A stretch of DNA of 33,617 nucleotides from NCBI GenBank assembly GCA_947627335.1, contig CANQVQ010000003.1, positions 1-33,617 of the forward strand, in the 5' to 3' direction. Of this stretch, positions 22,374-29,945 are shown piece by piece. The stretch is from an uncultured Clostridia bacterium (GTDB lineage: Bacteria > Bacillota > Clostridia > Oscillospirales > CAG-382). The notes beneath the pieces are model-generated. The model searched no databases and was not told the origin of the DNA. It saw only the letters and a program-made list of their open reading frames with translations. The position numbers and the translations under genes are program-made. Position 1 is the stretch's first letter. Each line of letters begins with the position of its first letter.

Positions 22374-23438
22374 TTACAGCCGGACTTCCCGACCCTCTGC
22401 GGCGGATTGATAGATCGCGTCGAGGATCCGCATGAGCACCACGCCGTCCTCGGCGGGGGAGATGCACGGAATGCCGTCGCGGACGCAGTCCACGAAATGC
22501 TTGATCTCCCGGTTGAACAGCCCGTTGAAGTCCAGCGCCGTGTTGCCGGCAGGCTTGATGTCGACGAACATCTTGTTCATATCCGAGAAGAATTCGATCT
22601 GCGGATCGATGCGGGCGCCTGCTTTGGTGCCGAACAGTTCGATGTTGCCGGTGTCCTGCTTGATGTTGAGGTTGAAGGAGGCTTCGACGTTGAGCGTCAT
22701 GCCGTTGTCAAAGCGGATCAGCGCCGTCGCGAAATCTTCGACCGTATACTTGAAATCGATGCCGAGGTTGTTCTGGGAGACCCAGCCCTTCTGGTTGTCG
22801 GCACGGTTGTCGCCGAGGTTGTCGTAGGTCACGCCGTAGACCGAGACCGGCTGCGGGCAGCCCGCGAGGTAGCGGCAAAGGTCGATGACGTGCACGCCCA
22901 GATCGATCAGCGGACCGCCGCCGGAATAGCGTTTGTCGCCGAACCAACCGCCGGGGCATCCGCTGCGGCGGAGGTAGGTCGCCTTGGCGAAGTAGATGTC
23001 GCCCACGGTGCCTGCCTGAATGAAGTTGCGCAGGATGTCCGCGTCGTTGCCGAACCGACGCACGAAGCCGATCATCAGCAGCTTGCCGTTGCGTTCGGCG
23101 GCTTCCTTCATGGCGAGCGCCTGCGAAGCGTTCATCGCCATCGGTTTTTCGCACAGGACGTTGCAGCCCGCGTTCAGCGCGGCGATGGTCGCTTCGGCGT
23201 GCGCGGCGTTCCAGGTGCAGACGGACACCGCGTCGAGTTCCTCTTTGGCGAGCATTTCGTTGTAGTCCTTGTAGGCACGGGGGAACCCGTTGACCTTCGC
23301 GTAGTTTTGCGCCTTCTGCTCGTCGATGTCGCACACCGCGACCAGCTCCACCTTGTCCGGCAGCGCCTTGTACCCGCCGAGGTGCGAATGGCTGATGTTC
23401 CCTGCGCCGATGATGCCGACGCGTAGCTTTCTGTCCAT
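22374..23438 (-). CDS. Gfo/Idh/MocA-family oxidoreductase
   Basis: A 354-residue NAD(P)-dependent sugar-type dehydrogenase. The Rossmann fold begins with R-V-G-I-I-G-A-G-N-I-S (6-16), the family motif C-E-K-P-M-A is near 95, and the C-terminal alpha/beta domain has G-G-G-P-L-I-D-L-G-V-H-V-I-D-L, the conserved catalytic Asp/His helix. Substrates in this family are mostly sugars, inositols and sugar acids, and the exact one cannot be told. The ATG at 23438 follows GGAAG. It has a good promoter and may lead into the macrodomain and sirtuin genes. Whether the linkage to ADP-ribosylation is functional is unclear. Confidence 0.93.
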   Translation of the reverse strand: MDRKLRVGIIGAGNISHSHLGGYKALPDKVELVAVCDIDEQKAQNYAKVNGFPRAYKDYNEMLAKEELDAVSVCTWNAAHAEATIAALNAGCNVLCEKPMAMNASQALAMKEAAERNGKLLMIGFVRRFGNDADILRNFIQAGTVGDIYFAKATYLRRSGCPGGWFGDKRYSGGGPLIDLGVHVIDLCRYLAGCPQPVSVYGVTYDNLGDNRADNQKGWVSQNNLGIDFKYTVEDFATALIRFDNGMTLNVEASFNLNIKQDTGNIELFGTKAGARIDPQIEFFSDMNKMFVDIKPAGNTALDFNGLFNREIKHFVDCVRDGIPCISPAEDGVVLMRILDAIYQSAAEGREVRL

Positions 23439-23472
23439 GATCTTGCTTCCTTTCTCTTGTGCGTCTGACAAC

Positions 23473-23501
23473 ATTTTACACCCGCTTTCCCGGTTTGTCA
23501 A
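23473..23501 (-). promoter_or_regulatory. Promoter of oxidoreductase (and probably macrodomain-sirtuin) operon
   Basis: Minus strand TTGACA (23501-23496), 17 bp, TAAAAT (23478-23473), 35 nt before the ATG. Confidence 0.85.
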
Positions 23502-23546
23502 GGGCAAAACACGGGGACGGGGAAAAATTTTGCGACAGGACCCGTT

Positions 23547-24257
23547 TCAGGTTCGGCGGACCTCCACGCCCAGAAGCGGCGGGATCTCCCACAGGCTGTG
23601 CAGTTCGCGGTCCACGCGCACGTCCTCCCGACGCGCCTGCCCCTGCGGATTGTACCACCAGCAGACGAGTCCCGCATTGTTCCCGCCTCGCATATCGCTC
23701 GTCAGCGAATCGCCGATGATCGCCGTCCGCGCCGGGTCGTAGCCGGTCTGCGCCCGCACCGAGCGGAAAAACGCTTCCGTCGGCTTCTGCGCCCCGACGA
23801 CCTCCGAGATAAACACCCCGTCCGCCAGCCTGTCCAGACCGCATTTCCGCAGTTTCGCCTCCTGCGCTTCGATACTGCCGTTGGTGACGAGGTATTGCCG
23901 GAAATGCTTTCCCAGTTCGCGGAACAGCGTCAGCGAGTCCTCCTGCGGGAAAGCCGATTCCCCGAGCGCCTGCTGATACCGGCGGTTGAACGCGTCGTAA
24001 TCGGTATAGCGAATGCCGTAACGGGCGAAAAATTCCACGAGCCGACCGGAACGGACCTCCCGCTGGGTGACCTCCCCCCGCTCGAACTTCTCCCACCATT
24101 CTCGGTTGATGGCGGAATAGACCGCGAGCATCTCCGCGTCCAGCTCCACGCCGATCTCCCGACAGCACTTCTCCATCCCGTACTTCTCCGCCGCCGAAAA
24201 ATCCAGCAGCGTCCCGTCCACGTCCCAAAGCAGGGTCGTGATGCTTCCGCCCGTCAT
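23547..24257 (-). CDS. HAD-superfamily hydrolase, YjjG-like nucleotidase type
   Basis: A 236-residue HAD phosphatase with subclass I cap. Motif I is W-D-V-D-G-T-L-L-D-F with nucleophile Asp12 and Asp14, motif II L-V-T-N-G-S, motif III Lys in G-A-Q-K-P, and motif IV I-I-G-D-S-L-T-S-D-M. The layout and the Y-N-R/F-N-R-R-Y cap match the YjjG group, which removes phosphate from non-canonical pyrimidine nucleotides. RBS GGAGGAAAA is 5 nt before the ATG. Only 27 nt separate the gene from the hairpin that follows tRNA-Pro, with no room for a normal promoter, so expression may depend on read-through. Confidence 0.88.
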   Translation of the reverse strand: MTGGSITTLLWDVDGTLLDFSAAEKYGMEKCCREIGVELDAEMLAVYSAINREWWEKFERGEVTQREVRSGRLVEFFARYGIRYTDYDAFNRRYQQALGESAFPQEDSLTLFRELGKHFRQYLVTNGSIEAQEAKLRKCGLDRLADGVFISEVVGAQKPTEAFFRSVRAQTGYDPARTAIIGDSLTSDMRGGNNAGLVCWWYNPQGQARREDVRVDRELHSLWEIPPLLGVEVRRT

Positions 24258-24284
24258 ATTTTTTCCTCCCGTCCTTTTTTACGG

Positions 24285-24323
24285 AAAAAGGCAAATCGAA
24301 CGAGAGCCGTCCGAATTGCCTTT
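24285..24323 (-). terminator. Terminator/attenuator between tRNA-Pro and HAD gene
   Basis: On the minus strand AAAGGCAA (24323-24316) pairs with TTGCCTTT (24294-24287), with further pairing of TTCG/CGA inside, followed by a run of T (to 24285). The loop is large, so read-through into the HAD gene is possible. Confidence 0.65.
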
Positions 24324-24335
24324 CCCTGTCCGCAA

Positions 24336-24411
24336 TGGTCTGAGTGACACGATTTGAACGTGCGGCCTCTACCACCCCAAGGTAGCGCGCTACCAACTGC
24401 GCCACACCCAG
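24336..24411 (-). tRNA. tRNA-Pro(GGG)
   Basis: A full cloverleaf on the minus strand: acceptor CTGGGTG/CACTCAG (one G-U), D arm GCGC/GCGC, anticodon stem CTACC/GGTAG with loop TTGGGGT giving anticodon GGG, T arm with TTCAAAT loop, discriminator A and encoded CCA (24338-24336). It is transcribed from its own consensus promoter. Confidence 0.93.
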
Positions 24412-24432
24412 ATACCCATTGGGAACGGGAGT

Positions 24433-24461
24433 ATTATAGCACGAATCGGCTCGCCTGTCAA
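24433..24461 (-). promoter_or_regulatory. Promoter of tRNA-Pro
   Basis: Minus strand TTGACA (24461-24456), 17 bp, TATAAT (24438-24433), both perfect, with TGc extension. Confidence 0.92.
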
Positions 24462-24492
24462 GTCCTTTTTCGGCTTTTTCCGCCGCAACCGG

Positions 24493-24521
24493 TTGACTTT
24501 TTTCGTTTCGTATGGTATACT
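24493..24521 (+). promoter_or_regulatory. Promoter of GIY-YIG gene
   Basis: TTGACT (24493-24498), 17 bp, TATACT (24516-24521). The leader then has a small GGGGCG-ttgc-CGCCCC hairpin (24533-24548). The promoter is 31 bp from the -35 box of the divergent tRNA-Pro promoter. Confidence 0.85.
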
Positions 24522-24579
24522 GATACCGTTCAGGGGCGTTGCCGCCCCGGCAAACCTTTTTGATTGGGGGTTTTTAGAA

Positions 24580-25401
24580 ATGCCGTTCGGGAAGACCATA
24601 TCTTTGTTCCTTATCGACGGTGATCCGAATAAACGTTGGGTGTGTGAGTTATCCAACTGGAACGGAAAAGCCTATAAACTTCCCCGTATCTCCGTCAAAA
24701 ACTGCGACGACCGAGAGGATCTGTCCGCCTGCGGGGTGTATTTCCTGTTTGGTTGGGATGATTCCGATAAAAAAGGGATCGTATACATCGGAGAGGCGGA
24801 GGACGTTCTTTCACGCCTGAAGCAGCACGACGCGCCCAATGGAAAGGATTTTTGGAACGAGTGCATCGTTTTCATCAGCAATCGTCTCAATAAAGCGCAC
24901 ATTAAGTATTTGGAGCGTCGTTGCTATTTGTTGGCGAAAGCTGCCGGACGATATACCGTGGAAAACTCTACCGTTCCTGCAGACGCGTCACTGAACGAAC
25001 GGGAACAGGCGGAAATGGACGAATTCCTCTATAATCTTCGCATGATCAGCAATGTCCTTGGACACAAGGTGCTCGAACCGCTCATTGACCATGTGAAAAC
25101 GAATGCGGCGGAGGAAAAAAGCGAATTGCTTGCCATTTCCACGGCGCGGGGCGCTTGTGCAAAAGGCATGATGACCGGCGACGGATTTGTGGTCCTGAAA
25201 GGGTCCCGTATTGCCGAATCGGAAACGAAGTCCTGCAAGAAACACGTTTCCGCCTTGCGAAAAAAACTGATGCAGGAGGGAAAGATTCAGGATTGGGTTT
25301 TTACGGAGGATTATGTTTTCAGCAGTCCGTCCGCTGCTGCGGGCGTCGTTGAGGGAATGAGCGCGAATGGTCTGACTGAGTGGAAAAAGAAGTCGGATTG
25401 A
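24580..25401 (+). CDS. GIY-YIG nuclease-domain protein with DUF4357
   Basis: A 273-residue protein. The GIY-YIG domain is at about 48-125: the first motif is C-G-V-Y-F-L-F (51-57), the second V-Y-I-G-E-A (68-73) followed by R79 and the conserved Glu112 in Y-L-E-R. The C-terminal part (about 195-270), with G-D-G-F-V-V-L-K-G-S-R-I-A, is a DUF4357 domain. This architecture is a stand-alone bacterial family of unknown function, sometimes near restriction or defence genes. The ATG at 24580 is used because the longer frame starts inside the promoter; the GGGGG sequence upstream is an acceptable RBS. Base composition is visibly lower in GC than its neighbours and it lies between two tRNA genes, which suggests transfer. 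Confidence 0.88.
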   Translation: MPFGKTISLFLIDGDPNKRWVCELSNWNGKAYKLPRISVKNCDDREDLSACGVYFLFGWDDSDKKGIVYIGEAEDVLSRLKQHDAPNGKDFWNECIVFISNRLNKAHIKYLERRCYLLAKAAGRYTVENSTVPADASLNEREQAEMDEFLYNLRMISNVLGHKVLEPLIDHVKTNAAEEKSELLAISTARGACAKGMMTGDGFVVLKGSRIAESETKSCKKHVSALRKKLMQEGKIQDWVFTEDYVFSSPSAAAGVVEGMSANGLTEWKKKSD

Positions 25402-25438
25402 ACTTTCCGAACGTCCCGGAATATTTATGCATTCCTAT

Positions 25439-25521
25439 GCGGGCGTGGCGGAATTGGCAGACGCGCCGGATTTAGGATCCGGTGGGCAACCTTGCGGGTT
25501 CGACCCCCGCCGCCCGTACCA
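25439..25521 (+). tRNA. tRNA-Leu(UAG)
   Basis: A class II tRNA: acceptor GCGGGCG/CGCCCGT, D arm with GGAATTGGCAGA, anticodon stem CCGGA/TCCGG with loop TTTAGGA (anticodon TAG), a long variable arm TGGGCAACCTTGC, T arm GGGTTCGACCCC, discriminator A and encoded CCA. A weak promoter (TTGAAC at 25398-25403, TATTTA at 25422-25427) overlaps the stop of the preceding gene. Confidence 0.94.
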
Positions 25522-25523
25522 CG

Positions 25524-25560
25524 TCGCGGCAAGCCCTTTTGGCTTGCCGCGATTTGCTTT
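25524..25560 (+). terminator. Terminator after tRNA-Leu(UAG)
   Basis: A perfect 12-bp stem (25524-25535 with 25541-25552), loop CTTTT, then TTTGCTTT. Confidence 0.88.
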
Positions 25561-25640
25561 CAAATCACGATTTCCGCTTTTGCGGAGGAATCCCCATACA
25601 TAACCGGCGCCGACATCCATTTTCAACAGGAGGAAGTCCG

Positions 25641-28184
25641 ATGAACACGGAAAAGAACAGACCCGACGAGCCGCGACCCGTCCCCGACCGCATTCTCGTA
25701 CGCGGCGGACGCGTGCACAACCTCAAAAACATAAACGTCGACGTCCCGCTGCACAAAATCGTCGGCATCGCGGGCGTATCCGGCTCCGGCAAGTCCTCGC
25801 TCGCCCTCGGGATCCTGTACGCGGAGGGGTCGCGGCGGTACCTCGAATCCCTCTCGACCTATACGCGACGGCGCATGACGCAGGCGGAAAAGGCGCAGGT
25901 GGACGAGGTGCTGTACGTCCCGGCGGCGCTCGCGCTGCGCCAGCGTCCCGGCGTACCCGGGATCCGAAGCACCTTCGGGACCGGCACGGAGCTTCTCAAC
26001 AGCCTGCGGCTGCTGTTTTCCAGACTTGCAAGCCACCGCTGCCCGAACGGACACGGCGTGCCGCCCTCCCTGAACGTGGCGGCGGGTCTGCCGCTGGTCT
26101 GCCCGGTGTGCGGCGAGACCTTCTTCGCGCCGGGGGCGGAGGAGCTCGCGTTCAACAGCCAGGGCGCGTGCAGGACCTGCGACGGCACGGGCGTCGTGCG
26201 GACCGTGGACGAATCGACGCTGGTGCCGGACGAATCCCTGACCATCGACGAGGGCGCGGTCGCGCCGTGGCAGACGCTGATGTGGTCGCTGATGAAGGAC
26301 ATCGCCCGGGAAATGGGCGTGCGCACCGACGTGCCGTTCCGGGAGTTGACCGCGAAGGAGCGGGACATCGTGTTCCACGGTCCGGCGGTCAAAAAGAACA
26401 TCATCTACCAGAACAAGACGAGCGGCGCCGCCGGGGACATGGATTTCACCTATTTCAACGCCACCTACACGGTCGAAAACGCCCTCTCGAAGGTCAAGGA
26501 CGAAAAGGGTATGAAGCGGGTCGAAAAATTCCTGCGGCAGGACGTCTGCCCGGACTGCGGCGGGACGCGGCTGAGCGAAGCGGCGCGAGCGCCGAAACTG
26601 CGGGGGATCTCCCTCGCGGACGCCTGCAAAATGACGCTTGCCGAGCTGACCGACTGGGTGAACGGCGTCCCGGATTCCCTGCCCGCGGAGATGCGCCCGA
26701 TGGCGGAAAGCATCTGCGATTCCTTCCGTTCCGCATCGAAGCGCCTGACCGACCTCGGGCTTTCCTACCTCACGCTCGACCGTGCCGCCTCGACGCTCTC
26801 CACCGGCGAACGGCAGCGGATGCAGCTTGCCCGTGCGGTGCGAAACCGCACGACGGGCGTCCTCTACGTCCTCGACGAACCGTCCATCGGTCTGCACCCC
26901 TCCAACCTCGAAGGGCTGACCGGCGTGATGCGGGACCTGCTCGCGGACGGCAACACGGTCGTGCTCGTGGACCACGACGTGCAGGTGCTCGCCGAGGCGG
27001 ACTGGCTCATTGAACTGGGACCGGGCGCCGGGGCGGACGGCGGGACGGTCCTCGCGCAGGGTCCGCTCGCGGAGGTCGTCGGCGATCCGCGTTCCCGCAT
27101 CGGCGGATTCCTGGCGGGGAAGTCGTCGGTCCGCGTCGGTTCTCCCGTCGGGCGGGAGAGCCTGTTCGCGCACGGGCGGATCCACCTGTCCACGTCCGCG
27201 ATCCACACGGTCAAACCGCTGGAGGCGGACTTCCCGAAGGGGCGGCTGATCGCGGTGACGGGCGTTTCCGGCTCGGGAAAGACCACGCTGATCCTGGAAA
27301 GTCTGGTTCCCGCGTTGGAAGCGTCCGTGCGGGGCAGACCTTTGCCGAAGCACGTCAGATCGGTCTCCGCCGACGGCATTTCGCAGGTCAAACTGATCGA
27401 CGCGACGCCGATCGGGGTCAACGTGCGTTCCACGGTCGCGACCTACGCCGACGTCCACGACGAGCTGCGCAAGGTGTACGCGAAAACGCCGGACGCGAAG
27501 GCGCACGGACGGAAAGCCGGGGACTTCTCCTACAACACCGGCGCACTGCGCTGTCCGACCTGCGACGGCACGGGCAGCATCGATCTGGACGTGCAGTTCC
27601 TGCCGGACGTGGAGATCCCCTGCCCGGACTGCGGCGGCTCGCGCTACGCGAAGGAAGCGAGCCTGATCCGGCGGATCCCGCGCCATGGCGGGACCCCCTG
27701 CTCGCTGCCGGAACTGATGGACAAGAGCGTGGACGAGGCGCTGCGGTGTTGCGAGGACCTGCCGTTGGTCTCCAAACGGCTGCGCGTACTGCGGGACCTC
27801 GGGCTTGGATACCTGACGCTCGGCGAGGGGACGCCGGGGCTTTCGGGCGGCGAAGCGCAACGGCTCAAGCTCGCCGGTGAACTGGGAAAAGGGCAGGCGG
27901 ACACGGTGTTCGTGTTCGACGAACCGACCATCGGTCTGCATCCGCTGGACGTGGAGGTGCTGCTGCGCGTCTTTTCGACGCTGATCGCGTCCGGCGCGAC
28001 CGTCGTCGTCATCGAGCACGACCTGGACGTGATCCGCAACGCGGACTACGTCATCGACATGGGACCGGGCGGCGGCGCGGAGGGCGGCGAGATCGTCGCC
28101 TGCGGCACGCCGGAGGAACTCTGCGCCTGCGAACGCAGCAAGACCGGGTTTTACCTGAAAAAATACCTCTCGTCCGGGCGTTGA
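25641..28184 (+). CDS. UvrA2-like ABC ATPase (UvrA paralogue without UvrB-binding region)
   Basis: An 847-residue UvrA-family protein, about 100 residues shorter than housekeeping UvrA. First Walker A G-V-S-G-S-G-K-S-S at 45-53; zinc module C-P-V-C (154-157) with C-R-T-C (177-180); signature L-S-T-G-E-R-Q-R; Walker B V-L-D-E-P-S-I-G-L-H-P. The second half has Walker A G-V-S-G-S-G-K-T-T, zinc Cys pairs C-P-T-C and C-P-D-C, signature L-S-G-G-E-A-Q-R and F-D-E-P-T-I-G-L-H-P. Between Cys134 and Cys154 only about 20 residues remain where UvrA normally carries its roughly 100-residue UvrB-binding domain. Like Deinococcus UvrA2 and DrrC-type proteins it should bind DNA or drug-DNA adducts but not load UvrB. 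RBS AGGAGG. The unit may lack its own promoter; I see none. Confidence 0.9.
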   Translation: MNTEKNRPDEPRPVPDRILVRGGRVHNLKNINVDVPLHKIVGIAGVSGSGKSSLALGILYAEGSRRYLESLSTYTRRRMTQAEKAQVDEVLYVPAALALRQRPGVPGIRSTFGTGTELLNSLRLLFSRLASHRCPNGHGVPPSLNVAAGLPLVCPVCGETFFAPGAEELAFNSQGACRTCDGTGVVRTVDESTLVPDESLTIDEGAVAPWQTLMWSLMKDIAREMGVRTDVPFRELTAKERDIVFHGPAVKKNIIYQNKTSGAAGDMDFTYFNATYTVENALSKVKDEKGMKRVEKFLRQDVCPDCGGTRLSEAARAPKLRGISLADACKMTLAELTDWVNGVPDSLPAEMRPMAESICDSFRSASKRLTDLGLSYLTLDRAASTLSTGERQRMQLARAVRNRTTGVLYVLDEPSIGLHPSNLEGLTGVMRDLLADGNTVVLVDHDVQVLAEADWLIELGPGAGADGGTVLAQGPLAEVVGDPRSRIGGFLAGKSSVRVGSPVGRESLFAHGRIHLSTSAIHTVKPLEADFPKGRLIAVTGVSGSGKTTLILESLVPALEASVRGRPLPKHVRSVSADGISQVKLIDATPIGVNVRSTVATYADVHDELRKVYAKTPDAKAHGRKAGDFSYNTGALRCPTCDGTGSIDLDVQFLPDVEIPCPDCGGSRYAKEASLIRRIPRHGGTPCSLPELMDKSVDEALRCCEDLPLVSKRLRVLRDLGLGYLTLGEGTPGLSGGEAQRLKLAGELGKGQADTVFVFDEPTIGLHPLDVEVLLRVFSTLIASGATVVVIEHDLDVIRNADYVIDMGPGGGAEGGEIVACGTPEELCACERSKTGFYLKKYLSSGR

Positions 28185-28197
28185 GGCGGTTTTCCCC

Positions 28198-28226
28198 TTG
28201 ACATCGCCACGCGGACGGCGTATACT
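28198..28226 (+). promoter_or_regulatory. Promoter of aldo/keto reductase-VOC operon
   Basis: TTGACA (28198-28203), 17 bp, TATACT (28221-28226). Confidence 0.87.
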
Positions 28227-28253
28227 GGTTTTCGGAAAGGAGACGTGCGCACC

Positions 28254-29417
28254 ATGCTCTATCGACCCGACCGAAACGGCGAACCGATCTCCCAGCTCGG
28301 TTACGGCTGTATGCGGTTCACGAAAAAAGGGACCTCCATCGACTACGAAAAGGCGGAAAGGGAGGTCCTGCTCGCCATCGAACAGGGCGTCAACTACTTT
28401 GACACCGCCTACATCTACCCCGGCAGCGAGGAATGCCTCGGTCGGATCCTCGGCGAAAACGGGTGCCGCGACAAGGTGCGGATCGCGACCAAGCTCCCGC
28501 AATACCTGATCCGCTCGGGGGAGGCGGTCGAAAAGACCTTCCGCGAGGAGCTTTCCCGCCTGTGCACCGACCGGATCGACTACTATCTGATGCATATGTT
28601 CACCGATTTCGCCGAATGGGAGCGCCTGCGTGCGATCGGCATCGAGGATTGGATCGCCCGGAAGAAGGCGGAGGGGGCGGTGCGGAACATCGGATTTTCC
28701 TATCACGGCGACACCGCCATGTTCCTGCGTCTGCTGGACGCTTACGACTGGGATTTCTGCCAGATCCAGTACAACTACCTCGACGAGCACACCCAAGCCG
28801 GGCGGAAGGGACTGCAGGCGGCGTCGGCGAAGGGGATCCCGGTCATCGTTATGGAGCCCCTGCGCGGGGGCAAACTGGTCAACCTGCCGGAGAAGGCGAA
28901 GGAGGCGCTCGACGGCGCTTCGCCCGCCGAACTCGGTCTGCGCTGGCTGTGGGACCAGCCGGAAGTCACCTGCGTGCTGTCCGGCATGAATTCCGAGGAG
29001 ATGGTCCGCGAGAACATCCGCGTCGCGTCCGTTTCGTCGCCGGGGTGCTTCACGGAGGAAGATCGGGCGGTCGTCGAGAAGATCAAATCCGTCATTCGCG
29101 AGCGGGAGAAGGTCGGCTGCACCGGCTGTCGGTACTGTATGCCCTGCCCCAAGGGCGTGGACATCCCGGGCAATTTCTACTATTACAACCTGATGTACAT
29201 GGAGAAAAAGTCCTCCGCACGGTTGGAATTCGCCCAGAATTTAGGCATCCGCAAGGAGCCGGGCTTCGCGTCGCAGTGCGTCGGGTGCGGTCAGTGCGAG
29301 CGGCACTGCCCCCAGCATTTGCCGATCCGCGAAAAGCTCCGGGAAGCCGACCGCGCCCTGCGCCCGCTGCCCTATCGGCTCGGCATTCGCGCCGCACGGA
29401 AGATCATCCTTCGCTGA
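28254..29417 (+). CDS. Aldo/keto reductase with C-terminal 4Fe-4S dicluster domain
   Basis: A 387-residue protein. The AKR barrel (about 1-280) has catalytic Asp50, Tyr55 (F-D-T-A-Y-I-Y), Lys80 (A-T-K-L-P) and His114 (Y-L-M-H-M). The C-terminal 100 residues carry two iron-sulfur motifs, C-T-G-C-R-Y-C-M-P-C-P and C-V-G-C-G-Q-C-E-R-H-C-P, the form common in anaerobes. It probably reduces a carbonyl with electrons from NAD(P)H or ferredoxin. The ATG at 28254 is used; GTG at 28245 is too near GGAAAGGAG (28234-28242). Followed 52 nt later by a VOC gene, probably cotranscribed. Substrate unknown. Confidence 0.93.
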   Translation: MLYRPDRNGEPISQLGYGCMRFTKKGTSIDYEKAEREVLLAIEQGVNYFDTAYIYPGSEECLGRILGENGCRDKVRIATKLPQYLIRSGEAVEKTFREELSRLCTDRIDYYLMHMFTDFAEWERLRAIGIEDWIARKKAEGAVRNIGFSYHGDTAMFLRLLDAYDWDFCQIQYNYLDEHTQAGRKGLQAASAKGIPVIVMEPLRGGKLVNLPEKAKEALDGASPAELGLRWLWDQPEVTCVLSGMNSEEMVRENIRVASVSSPGCFTEEDRAVVEKIKSVIREREKVGCTGCRYCMPCPKGVDIPGNFYYYNLMYMEKKSSARLEFAQNLGIRKEPGFASQCVGCGQCERHCPQHLPIREKLREADRALRPLPYRLGIRAARKIILR

Positions 29418-29469
29418 ACGTTTTCGTCTTGCAATTCTGTCAAAATTTTCCTTTTAAGGAGGACATTTT

Positions 29470-29889
29470 ATGAATCCAATCGTTTCGGGTATGGGGTTCC
29501 ACCACGTCGCGCTGCGCGCAAGGTCGTTCGACGAGAGCGTCCGTTTCTACGAAGCCATCGGCTGCAAGGTCAGGATCGCGTGGGGGAGCGGCGAAAACCG
29601 TGCCGCCATGATCGACCTCGGCGACGGCGGCTGCGTCGAGCTGTTCAGCGGCGGCGCGGAAGCGGCGACCGAGTCCGACGTGCGGTACGGGGAATGGCTG
29701 CACCTCGCCGTGACCTGCGACGACCCGGACGCGGCGTTCGCGGCGGCGGTGGACGCGGGCGCGAAGGTCAAGTACGCGCCCTACGACGTGGACCTTTCGT
29801 CCGACCCGCCCTTGCCGTTGCGGATCGCCTTCGTGTACGGTCCGAACGGCGAGGTCATCGAGTTTTTCCACGTCCGGAAAAAAGAATAG
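29470..29889 (+). CDS. VOC (glyoxalase/dioxygenase-fold) family protein
   Basis: A 139-residue single VOC unit pair: G-F-H-H-V-A-L-R-A-R-S-F-D-E-S-V-R-F-Y near residue 9, D-G-G-C-V-E-L-F, then W-L-H-L-A-V-T-C-D-D-P-D-A-A-F and G-P-N-G-E-V-I-E-F-F at the end, giving the usual His/Glu metal ligands of the fold. It may be a lyase, epimerase or binding protein; no specific function can be claimed. RBS AAGGAGG lies 8 nt before the ATG. It follows the aldo/keto reductase in the same direction and ends in a strong terminator, so the two likely form one operon for handling a reactive aldehyde or sugar (inference). Confidence 0.88.
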   Translation: MNPIVSGMGFHHVALRARSFDESVRFYEAIGCKVRIAWGSGENRAAMIDLGDGGCVELFSGGAEAATESDVRYGEWLHLAVTCDDPDAAFAAAVDAGAKVKYAPYDVDLSSDPPLPLRIAFVYGPNGEVIEFFHVRKKE

Positions 29890-29896
29890 AAAGAAA

Positions 29897-29923
29897 AAGG
29901 GACCTTGCCGGTCCCTTCTTTTT
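29897..29923 (+). terminator. Terminator after VOC gene
   Basis: AAGGGACC-ttgcc-GGTCCCTT (29897-29917) followed by CTTTTT; the stem extends on the outside with AAAA/TTTT pairs. Confidence 0.88.
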
Positions 29924-29945
29924 CACGCCGCTTATCGACGGCAAG

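Noticed and set aside
24580..25401. GIY-YIG gene as a homing endonuclease or intron
   Set aside because: It has its own promoter, a DUF4357 domain, and does not interrupt any gene; both flanking tRNAs are intact.
25435..25626. Small minus-strand ORF with R-R-G-S-N-P-Q-G
   Set aside because: This is the well-known spurious translation of the complement of a tRNA-Leu.
25623..28796. A 1057-codon minus-strand open frame
   Set aside because: It lies antisense to the UvrA2-like gene and the start of the aldo/keto reductase, has no family motif, and arises because GC-rich codon bias removes stops on the opposite strand.
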